From Saccharum officinarum (lineage: Eukaryota > Streptophyta > Magnoliopsida > Poales > Poaceae): 64,000 nucleotides of DNA. Shown in pieces: positions 57,840 through 64,000 of this stretch (its first letter is position 1; every line of letters starts with the position of its first letter). The position numbers and the translations under genes are program-made. The DNA lies in NCBI GenBank assembly GCA_020631735.1, contig CM036162.1, positions 95,032,401-95,096,400 of the forward strand. Direction: 5' to 3'. A model generated the notes under the pieces. The model did not search any database. It saw only the letters and a list, made by a program, of their open reading frames with translations, and was not told the origin of the DNA.

Positions 57840-59224
57840 AGGCAAAGACCCTTTGCTACAATTGCAATAACCCCAATCACATAGTGGGGGATTGCCCCTA
57901 TGAAGATAAGAGACTTCATAATGGGGACTTGAAGCTCAAGAAGAACAAGAAAGATAAGAAAGAGAATGAGAAGAAAACAAAGAAGAGCTTCACCTTCAAC
58001 AAGAAGAAGAAGGGTGGTGGTTATGTAGTCACTTGGGATAGTGACAACTCCGATAGTGATGATGATGCAAGCTCTAGTGATGATGAGAGGATCACTCGAC
58101 GAGCCATTGCAAACATCGCCCTCTCCAACAAGCCATCCATCTTCGACACTACATCGACATGCCTTATGGCCAAGCCTACCAAGGTAAAATATGATGATAG
58201 TGATGATGATTCTTGTGCTAGTGATGATTGTAGGAGTGATGATGAGGAGGATGAGGACTACTCCAAGGATGATCTATTAGGCGTAATAGATCAAATGAGC
58301 AAGGGCTACAAGAGGACAACCAAGAAATACAAAATCTTGGAACAAGAGTTCATTGCTAAGTGCAATGAAAATGATGCCTTGATGGAGGAGCTTGTTGCTC
58401 TCAAAAAGAGTAAGGAGTGCAAAGGAATTGAACAAGAGCTCAAAGCTCTTAGGAAATCCTTTGATGAGCTAGAAGCCTCTCGTGAGTGTCTAAAGGAAGA
58501 CCACGAAGACCTTGAAGTTGCTCACACTAGGCTTAAGGAAGCCCACTCCTCTCTACTTGAGCTCATCAAGGAGAAGGACCTCAAGTTGGAGAAGCTTATG
58601 AAGGAAGCTAAGGAGGAGCAAGTGATTGTCACTTGTGATATTGGACTAACATGTGATATTATTGATGATTCTTTATTTGTTGGTCCTACTAATGCTTCAT
58701 GTAGTTCATCATCATCCACCACAACCAACTCTACCTCTACTACTAGTGATTCATCACTTGTGGTTGAGAATAAGACTCTCAAGAGAGAGGTGGATGATCT
58801 CACCCGCGCATTAGGCAATGCCTATGGTGGGGATGCTCGCTTGCTAAAATGCTTGGGTAGCCAAAGGTTCTCTCTTAACAAAGAGGGTTTGGGCTATACT
58901 CCCAAGAAGGGCAAGGCGGCCTTTGCAACTCACAAGCCTAGCTTTGTGAAGAGCAATGGTCGTTATTGCAATAGATGCAAGCAAGTTGGGCATCTAGAGA
59001 TTAATTGTAATAAAATGAACAAGAACAACAATAAGTTTCATGCTAAAATAGATTGCATTCCTTTTAATTCTTGTTATGTGCTTACCAAGGGTGAGAAAGG
59101 TGTGCGTGCTAGGTTTGTTGGTACACCAATTGTGGGCCCAAAGAAGAAGGCCATTTGGGTACCAAAGAGCTTAGTGACTAACCTCCAAGGACCCAAGCAA
59201 GTATGGGTACCTAAGAAACATTAA
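57840..59224 (+). pseudogene. Copia gag, C-terminal part with zinc knuckles and coiled coil
   Basis: In frame with pol but shifted from the gag N-terminus. It has CYNCNNPNHIVGDC (about 57857-57898), an acidic/Ser region, a long coiled coil (about 58300-58620, with ALKKSKECKGIEQELKALRK and LKLEKLMKEAKEEQ), a Ser/Thr stretch, and a second knuckle CNRCKQVGHLEINC (about 58966-59010). It ends VPKKH, then TAA (59222-59224). An extended gag with coiled coil is typical of SIRE-type elements. Confidence 0.85.
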
Positions 59225-59236
59225 TTTGTTTTGTAG

Positions 59237-62200
59237 GTAAATTACAAGGCCGGAGGAAGGCATTGGGTGCTTGATAGTGGGTGCTCTCAACATATGACCG
59301 GTGATTCAAGAATGTTCAACTCTCTCAAATCAAATGATAGTGGCATTGATAGCATCACATTTGGTGACAATAGCAAGGGTAATGTGAAGGCTCTTGGAAG
59401 GATTGCAATCTCAAATGATCATAGCATCTCCAATGTGCTACTAGTTGAAAAGCTCAATTTCAACTTGTTGTCGGTTGCTCAATTGTGTGATCTCGGTTTC
59501 AAGTGCATATTTGGTGTTGATGATGTGGAGATAGTTAGTGTTGATGGCTCTAACTTGATCTTTAAAGGCTTTAGATTTGAGAATCTATACTTGGTTGATT
59601 TCAATGCTAGTGACACTCAACTTTCAACATGCTTGCTCACCAAATCAAGTATGGGTTGGTTATGGCATAGAAGACTTGGCCATGTTGGCATGAAGCAATT
59701 GAACAAGTTAGTGAAGCATGACTTAGTTAGAGGCTTGAAGGATGTCACATTTGAGAAAGATAAGCTATGTAGTGCATGTCAAGCCGGAAAGCAAGTAGGC
59801 AACACTCATCCATTGAAAAGCATTATGAGTACTTCCAAGGCATTTGAGTTGTTGCACATGGATCTATTTGGGCCAACTACATACACAAGCATTGGTGGCA
59901 ACAAGTATGGTTTTGTGATTGTGGATGATTTCACTAGATACACTTGGGTATTCTTTCTTGGGGACAAAAGTGATGTATTTGATATATTCAAGAAGTTCAT
60001 CAAGAGAGTGCAAAATGAGTTTGAGACCACAATCAAGAAAGTAAGAAGTGACAATGGAAGTGAGTTTAGAAACACAAGAGTTGATGAGCTATGTTATGAG
60101 CTTGGAATCAAACATCAATTCTCGCCCAAGTATACACCTCAATCAAATGGCCTAGTTGAGAGGAAGAATAGAACCTTGATTGATATGGCAAGATCTATGT
60201 TGAATGAGTATAATGTGAGTCATTCATTTTGGGCCGAAGCAATCAACACGGCTTGCTTCTATAGCAACCGTCTCTATTGCCACAAGTTCTTAGAGAAGAC
60301 ACCATATGAGATTTTAAATGGAAGAAAGCCCAACATTGCATACTTTCGGGTATTTGGTTGCAAATGCTACATCTTAAAGAAGGGCACTAGATTAAGCAAG
60401 TTTGAGAAGAAATGTGATGAAGGCTTCCTACTTGGTTACTCAACTACTAGCAAAGCTTATAGAGTATGGAACCTATCTAGTGGTTTACTTGAAGAAGTGC
60501 ATGATGTTGAGTTTGATGAAACCAATGGTTCTCAAAATGAAGAAGATAACTTGGATGATGTGAGAGGAACTCAATTGAGTAATGCTATGAAAGAGATGGA
60601 TATTGGTGATATTAGACCAAAACAAGTAATTGATGTGGATGACAACAAAGATCAAGTGCTCCAAAGTCCAATCACTCAAACTAGTGGTTCTCTAATGCAA
60701 AATCAAGCTAGTACATCATCTCAAGTGCAACAAAATCAACAAGTGGCTAGTTCATCATCTCCAATTCATGATCAACATCAACATCCAAGCAATCAAGTCC
60801 AAGTGCTTCAACCAACTAACATTGCAAGAGACCATCCATTGGATTCCATCATTGGTGACATACAAAGAGGAGTTCAAACTAGATCAAGATTGGCATCATT
60901 TTGTGCTCACTCATCTTTTGTGTCAATGGAAGAACCCAAGGACATTGATAAAGCATTAAGAGATCCGGATTGGGTAAATGCAATGCATGAAGAGCTCAAC
61001 AACTTCAAGAGAAATGAAGTATGGGAACTAGTTGAAAGGCCTAAGGATCACAATGTCATTGGAACAAGATGGGTCTTTCGCAACAAGCAAGATCAAGATG
61101 GGATAGTAGTAAGGAACAAAGCAAGACTAGTGGCTCAAGGTTACACACAAATAGAGGGTCTTGACTTTGGTGAAACTTATGCCCCGGTTGCAAGATTGGA
61201 AGCAATTAGAATCTTACTTGCCTATGCTTGTGCTCACAATATCAAGCTATATCAAATGGATGTAAAGAGTGCATTTCTCAATGGGTACATTCAAGAGGAG
61301 GTGTATGTGAAGCAACCTCCCGGTTTTGAAGATGACAAGAAACCCAATCATGTATACAAGTTGAGAAAAGCTTTGTATGGATTAAAGCAAGCACCTAGAG
61401 CATGGTATGAAAGATTGAGGGACTTCTTGCTATCCAAAGGATTTGTCATGGGGAAAGTTGATACAACACTATTCACCAAGAAGATTGAGAAAGACTTATT
61501 TGTGTTGCAAATATATGTTGATGATATCATATTCGGTTCAACCAATCAAGATTATTGTGATGAGTTTGGGAAAATGATGGCAAAGGAATTTGAAATGTCA
61601 ATGATTGGTGAACTTAGTTTCTTTCTTGGACTTCAAATCAAACAAATGAAGGAAGGAACATTTGTAAGCCAAACCAAGTACATCAAAGATATGCTCAAGA
61701 AGTTTGGAATGGAAGATGCAAAGAGTATTACAACCCCAATGGGCACTAGTGGAAGTTTGGATAGTGACAAGAGTGGCAACATGGTGGATCAAAAGCTATA
61801 TAGATCAATGATTGGTAGCCTACTCTATGTGACGGCATCAAGGCCCGATGTGATGTTTAGTGTATGCATGTGTGCAAGATTTCAAGCCTCACCAAGAGAA
61901 AGTCATTTGAAGGCAACAAAGAGAATATTGAGGTATTTGAAGCATACACAAGATGTTGGATTGTGGTATCCCAAAGGTGCAAGTTTTGAGCTAGTTGGAT
62001 ATTCGGATTCCGACTATGCCGGTGACAAAGTGGAGAGAAAGAGCACTTCCGGGACTTGTCAATTGTTGGGAAGGTCACTTGTCTCATGGTCATCCAAGAA
62101 GCAAAATAGTATTGCACTATCTACCGCCGAGGCCGAATACATCGCCGCGGGTAGTTGTTGTGCACAAATCTTGTGGATGAAGGCAACATTGAAGGATTTT

Positions 62201-62467
62201 GGAATCAATTTCAAGAATGTGCCATTGCTATGTGACAATGAAAGTGCCGTGAAGCTAACTAACAATCCGATTCAACATCAAAGAACAAAGCATATTGATG
62301 TTCGCCATCACTTTATTAGAGATCATCAACAAAAGGGTGACATTGCTATTGAGAGTGTGGGCACCGAAGATCAATTAGCCGATCTATTCACCAAGCCACT
62401 TGATGAGAAGAGATTTCACAAGCTAAAGAATGAGTTGAACATACTTGATTTCTCCAACATGAGTTGA
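59237..62467 (+). CDS. Copia pol polyprotein: protease, integrase, RT, RNase H (intact frame)
   Basis: The frame is open from 59237, after TAA 59222 and TAG 59234, to TGA at 62465. Protease: [15 protein letters not shown]. Integrase: [15 protein letters not shown] with CSACQAGK (zinc domain), [33 protein letters not shown] and [10 protein letters not shown] (D-D-E). [53 protein letters not shown] and catalytic [10 protein letters not shown] (61513-61524). RNase [33 protein letters not shown] and CDNESAVKL. All catalytic residues expected by eye are present. Translation must pass the double stop or use a spliced RNA. Confidence 0.93.
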   Translation, partial: VNYKAGGRHWVLDSGCSQHMTGDSRMFNSLKSNDSGIDSITFGDNSKGNVKALGRIAISNDHSISNVLLVEKLNFNLLSVAQLCDLGFKCIFGVDDVEIVSVDGSNLIFKGFRFENLYLVDFNASDTQLSTCLLTKSSMGWLWHRRLGHVGMKQLNKLVKHDLVRGLKDVTFEKDKLCSACQAGKQVGNTHPLKSIMSTSKAFELLHMDLFGPTTYTSIGGNKYGFVIVDDFTRYTWVFFLGDKSDVFDIFKKFIKRVQNEFETTIKKVRSDNGSEFRNTRVDELCYELGIKHQFSPKYTPQSNGLVERKNRTLIDMARSMLNEYNVSHSFWAEAINTACFYSNRLYCHKFLEKTPYEILNGRKPNIAYFRVFGCKCYILKKGTRLSKFEKKCDEGFLLGYSTTSKAYRVWNLSSGLLEEVHDVEFDETNGSQNEEDNLDDVRGTQLSNAMKEMDIGDIRPKQVIDVDDNKDQVLQSPITQTSGSLMQNQASTSSQVQQNQQVASSSSPIHDQHQHPSNQVQVLQPTNIARDHPLDSIIGDIQRGVQTRSRLASFCAHSSFVSMEEPKDIDKALRDPDWVNAMHEELNNFKRNEVWELVERPKDHNVIGTRWVFRNKQDQDGIVVRNKARLVAQGYTQIEGLDFGETYAPVARLEAIRILLAYACAHNIKLYQMDVKSAFLNGYIQEEVYVKQPPGFEDDKKPNHVYKLRKALYGLKQAPRAWYERLRDFLLSKGFVMGKVDTTLFTKKIEKDLFVLQIYVDDIIFGSTNQDYCDEFGKMMAKEFEMSMIGELSFFLGLQIKQMKEGTFVSQTKYIKDMLKKFGMEDAKSITTPMGTSGSLDSDKSGNMVDQKLYRSMIGSLLYVTASRPDVMFSVCMCARFQASPRESHLKATKRILRYLKHTQDVGLWYPKGASFELVGYSDSDYAGDKVERKSTSGTCQLLGRSLVSWSSKKQNSIALSTAEAEYIAAGSCCAQILWMKATLKDFGINFKNVPLLCDNESAVKLTNNPIQHQRTKHIDVRHHFIRDHQQKGDIAIESVGTEDQLADLFTKPLDEKRFHKLKNELNILDFSNMS

Positions 62468-63609
62468 TGCACCCCATATATGATATGCCTCTCCTTCGAG
62501 CCCCAAGGTATAATTGGTTGACATGTCATACATTCTATGCTAAGGACTTGTTTAGTGCATCTAGTCATATTTTACATGTTCTAGGCTCATTCATGAAAAT
62601 CAAATGAACTTGAAGTTTATATGGTGCCACTATTGTTTCTATGACTTGTATGATCTAGTGGTAGCATATAACTTGTTTTAAGTAGCTTGTGATCCTAAGT
62701 GTTTAATCTAGAAAACTTGTCTAAATATTTGCTTCAACATGGTGCATGATAACCCTTCTAGTGAGGTGTGAAGAAGCTTGCCCTTGGATCAAACCGAAGT
62801 ATTTTATTTATGCAAGCAATCTAGGTTGAATCATAAACTTGATCCTCACCCCATATTTCAACATGATAATCTATCTAAAGTTTGCTCCTTGTGGTCAATT
62901 GGTGCCAAAGGGGGAGAAAATGTTGGTTGATTCACAAAGATAGAACTCAAAAATGTTGTGGGGGAGAAAATGTTGTTCACAAAGTTAAATCCTAAAAGGG
63001 AAGAATTGATAAAAGAAGCACACAAGTAGGGGGAGCAAGCTCTTAAACATGAATGTTGCATTTCTGTGTGCACTTCATATGTATGATGCATAGTTATGCA
63101 TTTCGTTTTCTCCGATACATTGCTTGTGTGGTGACTTGCTAGTATAATTTGAATGATGCATTGTGGTACTAGCATGAATAGGAAGTAGTTAGATTTTTGT
63201 TGCTTCATGTTTTTCAAAGTGGTACTAGAACCTTGCTTATAATGTTGATCTCACGAGATTTCTAGTTATGTTTGTGCTTTTACAAGTGGAATCTAACTAC
63301 ACAAGGTGCTAAGATGGTGTTTATCGCTACTCCGATGGTATCACGCTTCAAAGGTCTATAATCTTAAACACTTAGCACCTATTGGTAGTCAATGCTCCTA
63401 ATCTTTCCTATCTAACATGTATGCTTCCAAAATCCAAACATATAGCATACATGTAGGGGGAGCCACTGCTATCAATTTGAATTCATGATCACATGTCCAT
63501 AATTCTTACACATGGTAATTTACTTGGACAATGTGACATGGGTTCAATCAAAATTTTATCATAATATCTTTGTGAAAGGTTTGTCACCAATTACTAACAA
63601 GGGGGAGAT
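62468..63609 (+). other. Copia 3' noncoding region with repeated purine tracts
   Basis: No envelope-like ORF is recognised; the minus-strand ORF at 62858-63217 has no motif. Purine runs with GGGGGAG recur near 62910, 62960, 63029 and 63457 before the final GGGGGAGAT at 63601, which is the polypurine tract next to the LTR. Confidence 0.7.
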
Positions 63610-64000
63610 TGAAAGTCCTATGTTTGGTGTTGGTAATTAGTGACAATGCCTAAGTACTAATCCTATGCCTAAGTTGTATGTAGCATATGAGGATTAGTAC
63701 ATTCCAAGGTTGGTGGCAAGATGGACATGGTGATCATGATGGCCACACTTGGATTTGGACGCAACCCTATGTGATCAAGGCAAAGGTATATGCTTAAGGG
63801 TTGTGTTTTAGTAACCAAGACACCTAGTGGGTGTGGTTACATTATAGGATAGATAGCCGTACTATAAAGAGGGGAATGACGCGGCTATTGAACTCCTAAG
63901 TGCCTCTAGATGTGCATTTCATGATCATATGCATTTGGATAGAACTAATAACGCCTCGGAAAATGATTGTGAAAATGCTAACACACTCACACATGATGAG
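63610..64000 (+). repeat. 3' LTR of the young Copia, truncated by the window end
   Basis: 391 bp beginning TGAAAGTCCTATG. By eye it matches 54957-55347 without a substitution or gap. Confidence 0.92.

Larger units (their letters stand above)
54957..64000 (+). mobile_element. young SIRE/Maximus-type Ty1/copia element, 3' end beyond the window
   Basis: 5' LTR 54957-56969, tRNA-Met primer site, gag with long coiled coil and two zinc knuckles, pol in Copia order (protease, integrase, RT, RNase H), a long 3' noncoding part, and the first 391 bp of the 3' LTR. Those 391 bp match the 5' LTR at every position compared, so insertion is recent. Large gag, long LTR and long 3' region suit the SIRE/Maximus clade. 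It inserted into a Helitron helicase gene. The target duplication cannot be checked because the right flank is outside the window. Confidence 0.92.

Noticed and set aside
62858..63217. Envelope-like ORF in the Copia 3' region
   Set aside because: The ORF is on the minus strand with no signal peptide or membrane segment pattern, so I see no support.

Overview
This window is grass nuclear DNA, probably a panicoid such as sugarcane, sorghum or Miscanthus. That is inferred from the element families, GC-rich LTR cores and plant-type spliced genes, not from a search. It is a pile of nested LTR retrotransposons with one recognisable intact-looking host gene. There is no CRISPR array, and I recognised no tRNA or rRNA.

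Layout. 1-2471: minus-strand Athila-like Ty3/gypsy gag-protease debris, interrupted by a solo LTR (794-1819) and cut by a 100-N gap (2472-2571). 2572-13343: old gypsy debris, including two LTR-like blocks whose starts face outward (3556 forward, 11692 reverse) and another LTR (12374-13343). 13344-43727: a three-level nest. A SIRE/Maximus-type Copia copy (remnants 13344-13650 and 41703-43727) holds a Tat-type gypsy element (13651-41702). That element is split by a chromovirus of the Tekay type (25115-38906, target duplication TTCTT on both sides). 43728-46050: unassigned DNA and a degenerate DNA-transposon-like repeat. 46260-51466: a ten-exon plus-strand host gene for a probable plastid protein. 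51975-54956: a second copy of the same degenerate repeat, Helitron-like ends, a Ulp1-like gene fragment and the C-terminus of a Helitron helicase. 54957-64000: a very young SIRE/Maximus Copia element that continues past the window; the visible 391 bp of its 3' LTR match the 5' LTR at every position I compared.

Most notable: between its 5' LTR and gag, the Tekay chromovirus carries an extra ORF (29430-29912). Its first 13 residues are exactly the histone H3 N-terminus (MARTKQTARKSTG), followed by a recognisable PRxQLA block. The rest resembles a double-stranded-RNA-binding fold, not a histone fold. The same element ends pol with a chromodomain, a module that in this clade is thought to read H3 tails. 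The ORF stop overlaps the ATG of a coiled-coil, acidic-tailed second ORF. Both the H3-like ORF and gag begin directly after a splice-acceptor-like ACAG, so alternative leader splicing is possible. All eight internal stops I located in this element are TAG at sites explained by C-to-T change in a CHG context, as expected from decay of a methylated insertion.

The Tat element keeps gag, protease, RT, two RNase H domains and integrase as frameshifted relics. Downstream it has a 170-bp tandem repeat and an antisense spliced gene with a 'putative gypsy type transposon' domain, which the Tekay insertion splits in two. The young Copia has an uninterrupted pol frame (protease, integrase, RT, RNase H), one frameshift in gag, and a double stop with an acceptor-like sequence at the gag-pol boundary.
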